Below are positions 25,544 through 35,145 of a DNA stretch of 64,000 nt, in pieces. The DNA is taken from the NCBI RefSeq assembly GCF_021533835.1, contig NZ_JAKFYQ010000001.1, forward strand, positions 716,079-780,078, in the 5' to 3' direction. The stretch comes from Synechococcus sp. Nb3U1 (GTDB taxonomy: Bacteria; Cyanobacteriota; Cyanobacteriia; Thermostichales; Thermostichaceae). The notes under the pieces were generated by a model. The model was not told where the DNA came from and did no database searches. It was given only the letters and a program-made list of their open reading frames with translations. The translations under genes were made by a program, and so were the position numbers. The stretch's first letter is position 1; the number at the start of each line of letters is the position of its first letter.

Positions 25544-26986
25544 TCAACTGAGAGCGATCATCACATGCTTGGTGATCTGATAATCTTGTACTGCTTCTGC
25601 CGAGAGATCTTTACCGAATCCCGATTGCTTAAAGCCGCCGTGGGGTGTCTCTGAGGCGAGGGGAATGTGGTCATTAATCCAAACGGTGCCGAACTCCAAA
25701 TCTGCGGCAAACTTCATCGCCCGCCCGATGTCTTGAGTCCACACAGAAGCCGCCAAGCCGTATAGGACATCATTGCCCAGGCGTAGCGCTTCCGCTTCTT
25801 CGCGGAACGAACTGAGGGTGAGAACAGGCCCAAAGACCTCGCTTTGAATGATTTCTGCTTGTTGATCGACATTGGTAATCACCGTTGGTTCATAGTAGTA
25901 CCCCTGAGAAAAATCAGGTGGGATCCGACCTCCTGTTAACACCTTTGCCCCAGCCGCCTTGGCCCGCTCCACAAAACCCATGACCCGCTCCCGTTGGGCT
26001 GCCGAAACAAAGGGCCCCATTTCCACCCCAGATTGAAAAGGGGATCCCACGGTCACTTTACGCATTGCCTCGACAATGGCTTCTTGGGCTTGAGTCAGTC
26101 GGCTCTCTTGCACGTAGACACGGGTGGCGGCTGTACAGTCTTGTCCCGTGTTGACAGTGGCTGCGAAGGTGGCTTTGGTGGCAATGGTCTCTACATCTGC
26201 ATCCTCAAACACGATGAAAGGGGCTTTGCCACCCAGCTCCAAATGAACCCGCTTGAGGGTATCTGCCGCTGTACGCATCACCTTTTTACCCGTTGCAGTG
26301 GATCCCGTTAGGCTAACCATGCGCACATCCGGGTGTTCTACCAGAGCTTGGCCTGTTTCATTGCCCCCAGAAATGATATTCACCACACCTGCCGGGATCC
26401 CAGCTTCAGCAATGAGTTCCCCCAACATCAGGGTGGTCAGGGGTGTCGAGGGAGCCGGCTTGAGAATCACAGTGCAACCTGCAGCCAAGGCAGGGCCGAT
26501 CTTCCAAACCGCCATCATCAGCGGGTAATTCCAGGGGGCAATTTGGGCGCAGACCCCAACCGGCTCTTTGCGGAAGATCGAGGTGTAACCCTTGGCATAT
26601 TCCCCAGCGCTAGAGCCATGGGTATCGCGGGCGGCAGCAGCAAAGAAACGCAGGTTATCCACCGCAAACGGTAGATCTCCCCCCAAACTGACAAACTCGT
26701 AGGGCTTGCCGGTATTTTCCGATTCCAGCCGGGCCAGTTCTTCCGAGCGAGCCTCGAGCAGATCCGCCAGTTTCCAAAGGGCGAGGGAACGTTCGCTGGG
26801 GGTCAGTTTCGACCAGCGGCCATCGTAAAAGGCAGTATGGGCAGCCTGAACAGCTCGCTCCACATCTGCGGGGCTAGCATCCACTACTTCCGCCAGTTTT
26901 TCCCCTGTAGCTGGGTTCTCGATGGCCATGATGCCTCCCCCTTGGCTGTCGGCCCATTTGCCGTCGATCCAGAGTTTGTAGGTCAT
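25544..26986 (-). CDS. Aldehyde dehydrogenase, gamma-aminobutyraldehyde dehydrogenase-like
   Basis: A 480-residue NAD(P)-dependent aldehyde dehydrogenase. Visible are the cofactor region APWNYPLMMAVWKIGPALAA, the catalytic base in LELGGKAPFIV (Glu), the catalytic cysteine in NTGQDCTAATRVYV, and SEVFGPVLT. The sequence is of the aminoaldehyde/betaine-aldehyde branch, in which PatD-type enzymes oxidise 4-aminobutanal from putrescine breakdown to GABA. Substrate preference is inferred. GAGGATGTC precedes ATG 26986. It is divergent from the DUF3386 gene. Confidence 0.88.
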   Translation of the reverse strand: MTYKLWIDGKWADSQGGGIMAIENPATGEKLAEVVDASPADVERAVQAAHTAFYDGRWSKLTPSERSLALWKLADLLEARSEELARLESENTGKPYEFVSLGGDLPFAVDNLRFFAAAARDTHGSSAGEYAKGYTSIFRKEPVGVCAQIAPWNYPLMMAVWKIGPALAAGCTVILKPAPSTPLTTLMLGELIAEAGIPAGVVNIISGGNETGQALVEHPDVRMVSLTGSTATGKKVMRTAADTLKRVHLELGGKAPFIVFEDADVETIATKATFAATVNTGQDCTAATRVYVQESRLTQAQEAIVEAMRKVTVGSPFQSGVEMGPFVSAAQRERVMGFVERAKAAGAKVLTGGRIPPDFSQGYYYEPTVITNVDQQAEIIQSEVFGPVLTLSSFREEAEALRLGNDVLYGLAASVWTQDIGRAMKFAADLEFGTVWINDHIPLASETPHGGFKQSGFGKDLSAEAVQDYQITKHVMIALS

Positions 26987-27230
26987 AACGACATCCTCAG
27001 CAGCTCGGTAGAGGTGAAATGGTTCTCCCTATTGTGCCGAATCTTTTCCCAAATGGACTTCGTCCCGCTTACGCGAACGGACTGAATTGTAAGATTCATC
27101 AAAGGCCAACGGTTCACAAGGCTATCTTCAGTAGAGGTGGGATCCCGATACAGCCGATGGGGTTCAGCCCAGCGACAAGGAACGGTATGATGCCAATGAG
27201 AACCACTTGCAATAGGAAAGGAGAGCACCG

Positions 27231-27884
27231 ATGGTCGCTACCCAAGTCTCTGCCCAAGATCTCTTCCGGGCCGCTTACGAAAACCGCTACACCTGGGATC
27301 CCGACTTTCCGGGCTACAGCGCAGAAGTGACTTACTGGGATGGGGAGCGCACTTTCACGGGGCAGGTACGGGTGGGGGCCGATCTGAAGGCCACCGTTAC
27401 AGGTGTAGAAGATGAGGCAGCCCAGAAAGCCATCCACAACCAAATTTGGGAAATTGCCATTCACCGGGTACGCCGCAGCTTTGCCGATACCCACGGCCAG
27501 AACACCTTCCGCTATGGCGAAACCCTGCCTGATGGCGCTGTGGAAATTGTGATGGGGGGGAAAGCCGAGGGAGATCGCTACCACGTGCGCAACAACCAAG
27601 TGACGATGGTGCACCGGCATATTCATGGCGTGGTGGTAACCATCCACACCTTTAGCAGTCACGATACCGGCGCAGGCTACCTTTCCCACCGTTACGACTC
27701 CGTCTATCACGATCCCAAAACTGGCGAGCGAAAGGGCGGGTGCAGCCAGTTCGAGGATCTCTACGAAAAGGTTGGCAATTACTTTATCCTGTCAGAGCGG
27801 CGCATTCAAACGGAGACGGAAACGGGATCCGTCGAGAAGAAGTTCACCTTTTCCAACCTGACTTTGCTCAATTCTGGGGTCTGA
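27231..27884 (+). CDS. DUF3386 family protein
   Basis: A 217-residue soluble protein. AYENRYTWDPDFPGYSAEVT, RRSFADTHGQNTFRYG, HIHGVVVTIHTFSSHDTGAG and FTFSNLTLLNSGV correspond, as I recall, to a cyanobacterial and plant-plastid family (DUF3386) without assigned function. No signal peptide or membrane span. AAGGAGAGC precedes the ATG. Single gene, divergent from the aldehyde dehydrogenase across a 244-bp spacer. Confidence 0.8.
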   Translation: MVATQVSAQDLFRAAYENRYTWDPDFPGYSAEVTYWDGERTFTGQVRVGADLKATVTGVEDEAAQKAIHNQIWEIAIHRVRRSFADTHGQNTFRYGETLPDGAVEIVMGGKAEGDRYHVRNNQVTMVHRHIHGVVVTIHTFSSHDTGAGYLSHRYDSVYHDPKTGERKGGCSQFEDLYEKVGNYFILSERRIQTETETGSVEKKFTFSNLTLLNSGV

Positions 27885-28013
27885 TCCTAGGTGTTTTGGG
27901 ACAAGGGTCAACAAATGCTAACGTCAGAACAGGGATCTTAACGTTTTGCAATGGATCCCGTCTGCTGTGACTCTTGTTTGCGGCGCTCTCCCCAAGACCT
28001 CCCCAAGATCTAA

Positions 28014-29105
28014 ATGTTAAAAGCTGGTATTGTTGGCCTGCCCAATGTGGGCAAATCGACTCTGTTCAACGCTCTCTGTGAAAATGCCAAGGCAGAAGCG
28101 GCCAATTTCCCTTTCTGTACCATCGAGCCGAATGTAGGTCGGGTGGCGGTGCCGGACGAGCGCCTGCAGGTGCTGGGGAAGATTAGCAGTTCCGTCGAGA
28201 TTATCCCCAGCCAAATCGAGTTCGTGGATATTGCCGGTCTGGTGGAAGGGGCGAGCAAAGGGGAGGGGTTGGGCAACCAGTTCCTCTCGCATATTCGCCA
28301 GGTGGATGCGGTGGTGCATGTGGTGCGCTGCTTTGAAGACGAAAATATCGTGCATGTGGCGGGTTCAGTGGATCCCTTGCGGGATATCGGGGTGATTAAC
28401 CTGGAGCTGGCCCTGGCGGATCTGACCCAAATCGAGCGGCGTGTGGAGCGGGTACGCAAACAGGCGAAGTCGGATAAAACGGCGCAGGTGGAGCTAAAGG
28501 CCCTAGAACAACTACAAGCTGCTTTGGATGAAGGTAAGCCAGCCCGGCTTGTGTCCCTCAGCGAAGAGGAAGAGCTGCTGGTGAAAGGGTTGGGGTTGCT
28601 GACCCGGAAAAAAGTGATCTACGCTGCCAATGTGGCGGAAACAGACTTAGCCCATGGCAATGCCTGGGTGGAGCAGGTACGGCAGTTTGCCAAGGCTGAA
28701 GGTGCAGGTGTGGTGGTGGTTTCGGCCCAGGTGGAGTCGGAATTACTGGATCTGCCCGCAGAAGAACGGCAGAACTATCTAGACTCACTGGGGGTGAAAG
28801 AAGGTGGCTTAAAGTCTCTGATCCGCGCCACCTACGAGCTATTGGGCTTGCGCACCTACTTTACCTCCGGCCCCAAAGAAACCCGTGCTTGGACAATTCC
28901 AGTTGGGGCTACAGCGCCTCAGGCAGCCGGGGTGATTCACTCCGATTTTGAGCGCGGCTTCATCCGGGCGGAAACGGTGGCCTATCGAGATCTGGTGGCG
29001 GCGGGATCCCTGAATGCCGCCAAAGAAAAGGGCCTACTGCGCAGCGAGGGCAAGGAGTATGTGGTGCAGGAAGGGGATGTAATGCACTTCCGCTTCAATG
29101 TCTGA
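28014..29105 (+). CDS. ychF: Redox-responsive ATPase/GTPase YchF (OLA1)
   Basis: 363 residues, standard length. P-loop GLPNVGKSTLFNAL (residues 7-20), FCTIEPNVGRVAVPD, Switch II DIAGLVEGASKGEGLGNQFL, then a coiled-coil insertion (about 130-195) and the C-terminal TGS domain with TYELLGLRTYFTSGPKETRA and GFIRAETVAYRDL. YchF hydrolyses ATP more readily than GTP and associates with ribosomes during stress responses. It is monocistronic, converging on the trehalose synthase gene. Confidence 0.96.
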   Translation: MLKAGIVGLPNVGKSTLFNALCENAKAEAANFPFCTIEPNVGRVAVPDERLQVLGKISSSVEIIPSQIEFVDIAGLVEGASKGEGLGNQFLSHIRQVDAVVHVVRCFEDENIVHVAGSVDPLRDIGVINLELALADLTQIERRVERVRKQAKSDKTAQVELKALEQLQAALDEGKPARLVSLSEEEELLVKGLGLLTRKKVIYAANVAETDLAHGNAWVEQVRQFAKAEGAGVVVVSAQVESELLDLPAEERQNYLDSLGVKEGGLKSLIRATYELLGLRTYFTSGPKETRAWTIPVGATAPQAAGVIHSDFERGFIRAETVAYRDLVAAGSLNAAKEKGLLRSEGKEYVVQEGDVMHFRFNV

Positions 29106-29245
29106 GCGTCAGGATACATGGGCTCCCCGCGCTTGTCGATTCCCCCATGAGACAAGCATTTGCCAGTGGCCATAGCTCGTGGTATACCTTAGCCACGCTG
29201 AAGCCACGGACGCTGGCGAACGGAAACAGCCTGCCAAGTTGGTCT

Positions 29246-29261
29246 GTCGGAGGTCTCCGAC
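29246..29261. terminator. Short palindromic hairpin between ychF and treS
   Basis: GTCGGAGGTCTCCGAC forms a 6-bp stem with a 4-nt loop between convergent genes. No T-tract follows on either strand, so a terminator role is only possible. Confidence 0.3.
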
Positions 29262-29266
29262 CTAGA

Positions 29267-32200
29267 TCACACCTTGGTGGAAATGCCCAGCAATTGCAGG
29301 ATCCCTCGTAGCGGAATCTCTACCCAATCGGGGCGGTTGTTCAACTCATACCCCAATTCGTAAATCGCTTTTTCCAGCAAGTAGGCATCCAGCAATACTT
29401 CTAGCTCCCGCAAATTGCGGGGCAAAAAGGCCGATCGCACTGGCGGGACGGAGTCCTTTTGGGAGGCCACCTGCAAATATTCTGCCAAAAAGCCCGCACA
29501 TACCCAGCGGTGCCAGAACTGGGCCCATCGCATCATGGCAGCACGGTTGTCTTCATTGATCAGACCGCTCTCCAATTGTTGGCGTAGGGCCATACTCACC
29601 GCATAGTGAAAGGAGCGCAACATGCCTGCCACATCTCGCAAAGGGAAGCGTTTCAGCCGCCGTTCTCCTAAGGAGCGGGACGGTTCCCCTTCAAAATCGA
29701 TAATGACAAAATCCTTGCCAGTAAACAGCACTTGGCCGAGGTGGTAATCCCCATGGCAGCGGGTGCGCAGAGCTGTAATTTTTTGCTCGAGCACCAAGCG
29801 AAAACGGCTCATAATCTCATCTTCTTGCTCCTTGACCACACGGGCTAACTTGGCTTCGGTTTCCGGAAGTTTGCGTATTTGTTTGGTGAGCAAGGGAAAC
29901 ACCTGCCCGGCCAAATTGCGCATCGATTGATACACCGAGCGCTGATAAAGGCTGGAAAAAGGTTCGGGGGCAAAATCTTTGTCTTCGATATCCGCCGCCA
30001 GGGCAATGTGCAGCTCGGCAGTGCGCTTAGCCAAGATCCGCACCGATTCTAGGTAGCTGCCAATGGTGGCATAGGCCAGTTCTGGTAAAGCAGATTGGGA
30101 CAGCTGCAGTAGGGATCCCTGAGGCACCGGCACGGGGTCAACCTCTTGGTGGTGGATCAGCACCGTCTCGAAGTATTGCCCTAGGCTATCGAGGGTGTAG
30201 TGCCAGGCATCGCCCTCGTTGGGGATGTACTCCTGCAAAATTGCCAATGTAATTGACTTGTGGGCAGGCTCAAGACCGCGGGATCCCTGGCGGCGGCGAT
30301 ACTCCAGGGATCCGAGCACTTTCGGCACCTGCACCTGGGCGTGATGTTGGACTAGGTAGCGGCCAATCTCCAGTTCCGGGTTCACCCCTTCTGCAATCTT
30401 GCGGTAGAACTTGAGGATGTACTGGTTGCCGTAAACCACCGAGGTATTGCTTTGCTCCGCTTTAAGAATGCGCGGTTCCTGACTGGGGTCATACTCAAAC
30501 GGAGAAAGGGTAGCGGCCAACAGTTCCCCTGAGTTTTGCCGCAGACGGCCCTGCTGAGCGATGATCTGCAGCGGAATGTGCAGGAAGTTCTTGTCGGCTA
30601 GAGCGTCGAAGAGGATCCCTGGCGGATCACCCTGAACCTGCACCGGCGCAATCACAGCTTGGGGCATTTCCAGGCGCATTTGCAGAGCGGCTTCTTGGGT
30701 GGCATAGCCCACCGGCAGCAGATAGGTTTCTGCATCCCCTTCGGTGAACTCTGTTTGCAAGATCAAAATCTGGCCGCGAAAGGAGGGATCCGCCTCCCGG
30801 TTGCAGGGAATAGCATCCACAATTTGGGCAGATTGGATTTGTCGTGCCTTGGATCCAAACCAACGGCAGCGGTAGAGGTAGTCCGCCAACACGGCCTCCA
30901 CCAGCTTCTGGGCTTCCCCCTGAAAGAGGCTTTCCCAAGAGCCATTTTTGGTGGTCAGGGTGGGGATGCGCTCCAAATCTTCCGGCTTGCTATGGCTGAG
31001 GTGAAGCCGTTCCGGTTGCCGTTGCGGTTCGAGGGAAAACCAATAAAACGAATGGGGGCCCAACGTCAGGAAATAGGGCAACTGCCCAATCGGGGGAAAC
31101 TCAGTGCGCCCGAAGATCTCCACCGGAATGAGCCCTTCCCATTCCGCCAACTCCAGCTCCACACACTGCACATAGCGGGAGAGGTTGGCCATCACCAGGA
31201 TGCGCTCCTCTTCAAACACCCGCATAAAGCAGAGCACCTTGCGATTTTCTGGATGCAACAGCTCGAAGGATCCCTGGCCAAAAGCTTGAAAGCGCTTGCG
31301 CACCGCGATCAGCCGTTTCATCGCCCACCAGAGGGAATAGGGATTGTTCCGCTGGGCCTCAACGTTGACGGTTTCGTAGTGGTACTCGGCATCGATGACA
31401 ATCGGCAGGTAGAGCTTCTGGGGATTGGCCCGCGAGAAGCCAGCATTGCGATCAGCACTCCACTGCATCGGGGTGCGTACCCCGTTGCGATCCCCGAGGT
31501 AGATGTTGTCCCCCATGCCGATCTCGTCACCGTAGTAGAGCACGGGGGTACCCGGCAACGAAAACAGTAGGCTGTTCATCAATTCGATGCGCCGACGGCT
31601 ATTACCCAACAGTGGCGATAATCGGCGGCGAATGCCCAGGTTCACCCGTGCGCTCGGATCTTTGGCGTAAACCTGGTACATGTAGTCCCGCTCTTCATCG
31701 GTAACCATTTCCAAGGTGAGTTCGTCGTGGTTGCGCAAGAAGATGGCCCACTGGCAGTTGTCGGGGATGGGAGGGGTTTGTTGCAAAATATCGATAATCG
31801 GAAAGCGGTCTTCCATCTGAATGGCCATGAATAGGCGCGGCATTAGCGGGAAGTGAAAATCCATGTGGCATTCATCCCCGTCGCCAAAGTAGGCCACAGC
31901 ATCCTCCGGCCACTGGTTGGCCTCCGCCAGCAACATCCGATCTTGATATTTGCGGTCGATGTGTTTGCGCAGGGCCTTGAGTAGGGCGTGGGTTTCGGGC
32001 AGGTTCTCGCAGTTGGTGCCCTCCCGCTCGTACAGATAGGGCACTGCATCCAGGCGCAGGCCATCTACCCCCATATCCAGCCAAAAATCCACTACCTCAA
32101 AGACCGCTTTTTGTACGGCGGGGTTGTCGTAGTTCAAATCCGGTTGGTGGGAATAAAAACGGTGCCAGTAGTAGGCTTTGGCCACTGGATCCCAGCTCCA

Positions 32201-32692
32201 GTTGGAGGTTTCAAAATCTTGGAAAATGATGCGCGCTTCTTTGTATTTCTCAGGGGTATCACTCCAAACATAAAAATCTCGCTCTGGGGTACCGGGGGCG
32301 GCGCGTCTGGCCCGTTGAAACCAGGGGTGCTGGTCAGAGGTGTGGTTGAGGATCAGCTCGATAATGACGCGGATCCCCCGTTGGTGGGCCGCCTCGAGCA
32401 GGGCTTTGAAGTCTTCTAGGGTACCGAAGGTGGGGTTAACACTGGTGAAATCTGCTACGTCGTAGCCATCATCCCGCAGCGGTGAGGGGAAAAAGGGCAG
32501 CAACCAAATGGCCGTGACTCCGAGATCTTGCAGGTAATCGAGTTTTTCCGTCAGGCCCTGAAAATCTCCTACCCCATCACCATCGCTATCGGCAAAGGCT
32601 CGCACCGGCACCTCGTAGATCACTGCGTCTTTATACCAAAGGGGGTTTTGAATCAGGGTGGTGGAGGTGGAGCGCAGAGAGGTTCGAGTCAT
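29267..32692 (-). CDS. treS: Trehalose synthase / maltokinase fusion (TreS-Pep2)
   Basis: 1141 residues in two enzymes. Residues 1-~560 are a GH13 trehalose synthase that isomerises maltose and trehalose: PLWYKDAVIYEVPVRAF, the nucleophile in DGLRLDAVPYLYERE, the acid/base Glu in MLLAEANQWPE and FLRNHDELTLEM. Residues ~620-1141 are a maltokinase (Pep2) converting maltose to maltose-1-phosphate, with the kinase motifs CHGDYHLGQVL and IDFEGEP. Together they link trehalose to the GlgE alpha-glucan route, though no glgE is in the window. Start ATG 32692 or 32695; the frame extends further upstream but lacks family sequence. Tandem repeats at 32786-32830 lie upstream. Confidence 0.92.
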   Translation of the reverse strand: MTRTSLRSTSTTLIQNPLWYKDAVIYEVPVRAFADSDGDGVGDFQGLTEKLDYLQDLGVTAIWLLPFFPSPLRDDGYDVADFTSVNPTFGTLEDFKALLEAAHQRGIRVIIELILNHTSDQHPWFQRARRAAPGTPERDFYVWSDTPEKYKEARIIFQDFETSNWSWDPVAKAYYWHRFYSHQPDLNYDNPAVQKAVFEVVDFWLDMGVDGLRLDAVPYLYEREGTNCENLPETHALLKALRKHIDRKYQDRMLLAEANQWPEDAVAYFGDGDECHMDFHFPLMPRLFMAIQMEDRFPIIDILQQTPPIPDNCQWAIFLRNHDELTLEMVTDEERDYMYQVYAKDPSARVNLGIRRRLSPLLGNSRRRIELMNSLLFSLPGTPVLYYGDEIGMGDNIYLGDRNGVRTPMQWSADRNAGFSRANPQKLYLPIVIDAEYHYETVNVEAQRNNPYSLWWAMKRLIAVRKRFQAFGQGSFELLHPENRKVLCFMRVFEEERILVMANLSRYVQCVELELAEWEGLIPVEIFGRTEFPPIGQLPYFLTLGPHSFYWFSLEPQRQPERLHLSHSKPEDLERIPTLTTKNGSWESLFQGEAQKLVEAVLADYLYRCRWFGSKARQIQSAQIVDAIPCNREADPSFRGQILILQTEFTEGDAETYLLPVGYATQEAALQMRLEMPQAVIAPVQVQGDPPGILFDALADKNFLHIPLQIIAQQGRLRQNSGELLAATLSPFEYDPSQEPRILKAEQSNTSVVYGNQYILKFYRKIAEGVNPELEIGRYLVQHHAQVQVPKVLGSLEYRRRQGSRGLEPAHKSITLAILQEYIPNEGDAWHYTLDSLGQYFETVLIHHQEVDPVPVPQGSLLQLSQSALPELAYATIGSYLESVRILAKRTAELHIALAADIEDKDFAPEPFSSLYQRSVYQSMRNLAGQVFPLLTKQIRKLPETEAKLARVVKEQEDEIMSRFRLVLEQKITALRTRCHGDYHLGQVLFTGKDFVIIDFEGEPSRSLGERRLKRFPLRDVAGMLRSFHYAVSMALRQQLESGLINEDNRAAMMRWAQFWHRWVCAGFLAEYLQVASQKDSVPPVRSAFLPRNLRELEVLLDAYLLEKAIYELGYELNNRPDWVEIPLRGILQLLGISTKV

Positions 32693-33216
32693 CATTCCAA
32701 GACAAAAACAGCAGTGGGCAACTTCGCAACCATAGCTGCTGAGCAAGGATCCCCTCAAGGCATAGCCAGGTAGAAACCGTTTCAGGTTCACACCATGTTC
32801 ACACCATTAAGAATCAACAAGAGTCAACAAGTTGCGATCTTTAACTTTAAAACTTAAGATTTGCCTATCGTTTTAACCACTCAAGACTCTGGGGGAAGCC
32901 CCGCTCGATTTTGGATCCCTGACGGATTCAAGGAATTGATCCCGGAAGAGCATCGGTAGGCATACACCCAAACCGTTCTCTTCTGTATCTACGGATTGCC
33001 TTTAGAACAACAATGGGATACTATCCTGGCGAACACAGAAAGCTCTCTCACGGTTCTTTCGAGGCAATGCTTCCTGAGGCTTCAACCTAGCGATGAGTTC
33101 CTGCTCTGCGCAGGCCCATGGGGTAACTGATTGGCAGAGTTTGCTTTGCTTCGATGACTAGAGGTTGTCACTCAAAAAGATTCACGACAAGACTCGGCTC
33201 TTAGGAGTTGCCTCAG
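32693..33216. other. 524-bp divergent intergenic region
   Basis: Holds the promoters of treS (minus) and the surface-protein gene (plus). Its one clear feature is two adjacent pairs of direct repeats at 32786-32830, annotated separately. No ORF with a ribosome site or RNA gene was seen. Confidence 0.5.
32786..32830. repeat. Two tandem direct-repeat pairs upstream of treS
   Basis: GTTCACACCAT occurs twice in tandem (32786-32796, 32797-32807), followed after TAA by GAATCAACAA and GAGTCAACAA (32811-32820, 32821-32830). They lie about 95-140 nt upstream of the treS ATG and could be operator sites. Confidence 0.5.
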
Positions 33217-33705
33217 ATGAATCCAACTGCAAACCAACTGGCGCTGACCCACGGACATAGGTGGTGGAAAATGTTGCTCCTGCTTGGATCCCCGCTGGCG
33301 ACACTGGCACTGTGGGCAGGAGCAGCAGAGGCGGCAACGATTACGGTGAACAGCCTGGATCAAGGCTCTGTAGCCGGGCAGTGTACGCTGCGGGATGCCA
33401 TCGAAGCGGCCAATACCAATGCCGCAGTGCAAGGCTGCACAGCAGGGGATTCTCTTCCTACTGTTGACACCATCGATTTCAGCGTCACAGGAATCATTAC
33501 CCTGGTCACTGCCTTACCGACGATTACTGAAGATGTGGTGATTGACGGGCCAGGAGCAACCGACCTAGAGGTAAGTGGGAATAATTTAGTTCGGGTGTTT
33601 GATATTGGGAATAACCTCAGTGTAGAGATTGAGGGACTGACCATCAGCAATGGAAACACTGCTGGCGACGGTGGTGGCATCCGGGCAGGTAGCGGCACCA
33701 CCCTG

Positions 33706-34190
33706 ACGGTGAGCAACAGCACCCTGAGTGGCAATAGCGCAGGAGGCGTGGGCGGCGGGATCCGTGCCGTTACCACCGCAACGGTGAGCAACAGCACCCT
33801 GAGTGGCAATAGCGCAGGCAGTGATGGCGGCGGGATCTATGCCGTTAACACCGCAACGGTGAGCAACAGCACCCTGAGTGGCAATAGCGCAAACGAGGAT
33901 GGCGGCGGGATCTTTAGCCAGTATCACCGCAACGGTGAGCAACAGCACCCTGAGTGGCAATAGCGTAAACGATGAGGGCGGCGGGATCTTTGCCGATACC
34001 ACCGCGACGGTGAGCAACAGCACCCTGAGTGGCAATAGCGCAAACTTCGATGGCGGCGGGATCCGTGCCAATACCGCGACGGTGAGCAACAGCACCCTGA
34101 GTGGCAATAGCGCAGGAAACGATGGCGGCGGGATCCGTGCCGTTACCGCAGCAACGGTGAACAACAGTATTATCGCTGGCAACACGGGTT
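33706..34190 (+). repeat. 75-bp tandem coding repeats
   Basis: Units beginning ACGGTGAGCAACAGCACC start at 33706, 33781, 33856, 33932, 34007 and 34079, with a decayed seventh at 34154. Spacing is 75 bp except 76 (the +1 unit) and 72. Each encodes 25 residues of a predicted beta-helix coil. Confidence 0.9.
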
Positions 34191-34540
34191 CTGCCGGCAA
34201 TGAAGAATGTTCCGGCAGCATCAGCGGCAGCAAGAATGTCTTTGGCGTCAGTGGCAATGCTGGTGGTTGCCCCGTGGCAGGGAACATTGTGCCAACTGGG
34301 GCTATTTCCACGGTTCTGCAGACCACCCTAGCTGCCAATGGCACCACGATCTTTGCTGGGGTTCTGCCGGGAACACCGGTTCTGACCCTGGCCTTGGTAG
34401 CCAATAGCCCCGCCCTAGAGGCCGCAGACCCTGGTATCTGTGCAGCAGCCCCTATCAATAACCTCGACCAAAGAGGGGTGACTCGTCCCCAGCCGGCTAG
34501 CACCACCTGCGATATCGGGGCCTTTGAAAGTGCTCTGACA

Positions 34541-34726
34541 GAACCCGAGCCGACACCGACGCCCACAGCTACCCCGACCCCTGAACCAACTCCCACCCCG
34601 ACACCCGAGCCCACACCCACGCCAATCCCGACACCGACGCCCACAGCTACCCCGACCCCTGAACCAACTCCCACCCCGACACCCACAGCTACCCCGACCC
34701 CTGAACCAACTCCCACCCCGACCCCA
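34541..34726 (+). repeat. Pro-Thr linker repeats
   Basis: A low-complexity stretch encoding [16 protein letters not shown]. The block beginning CCCACAGCTACCCCGACC recurs at 34562, 34640 and 34682. It is a linker in the surface protein and is prone to length change by slippage. Confidence 0.9.
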
Positions 34727-35145
34727 GAATCCCCCAACCGTCCCCCGGCGGGTCGTTTGGTTTGGGATCCTGCCCGGTTGATTGTGCAAGAAACCCGGCA
34801 AGAGGGGATCCCGACTTTGGAGGTGCAGGCCAACCAGTTGCGGGGGGTAGTCTTTGATTTTCGCAACTTGGGTGGGCCAATTCGGGTTCCGGTGCAAGTG
34901 TGTGTGCTGGTGCCGGAGGGACTGGCCTTCAGCTCACCGCAACTGCCGCTGCAGGCGAGTACCCAAGTGATAATCGCTGGGGTGGCCAGCCGAGATTTCA
35001 CAACACAGTTCATCCCGGCTGGGCAACCCGTTCCTGCCGCTTGTCAGGGAACCAATCGCAACGGAGCGGTGGTGGTGACTCTGCCCGATGGGATCCCGGC
35101 GGGGGTGAGTGGGTCAATCGGTTTTCAAGTCGTGTTTTCAAGTCG

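Noticed and set aside
29106-29266. Possible tRNA or RNA gene between ychF and treS
   Set aside because: No cloverleaf, T-arm or CCA-adjacent stem could be drawn; the only structure is a short hairpin.
30659-31570. 303-residue plus-strand frame inside treS
   Set aside because: Antisense to the TreS-maltokinase coding sequence, with no family motif; TreS motifs on the other strand are complete.
33706-34190. Possible CRISPR-like array
   Set aside because: The 75-bp units are contiguous coding repeats with no unique spacers, no direct-repeat/spacer alternation and no cas genes.
33586-35013. 475-residue minus-strand frame with long Gly-Val-Ser-Gly repeats
   Set aside because: It is the antisense shadow of the plus-strand beta-helix repeats and the TPTP linker; the periodic composition alone creates the open frame. 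The plus-strand product has a signal peptide, ribosome site and known repeat family.
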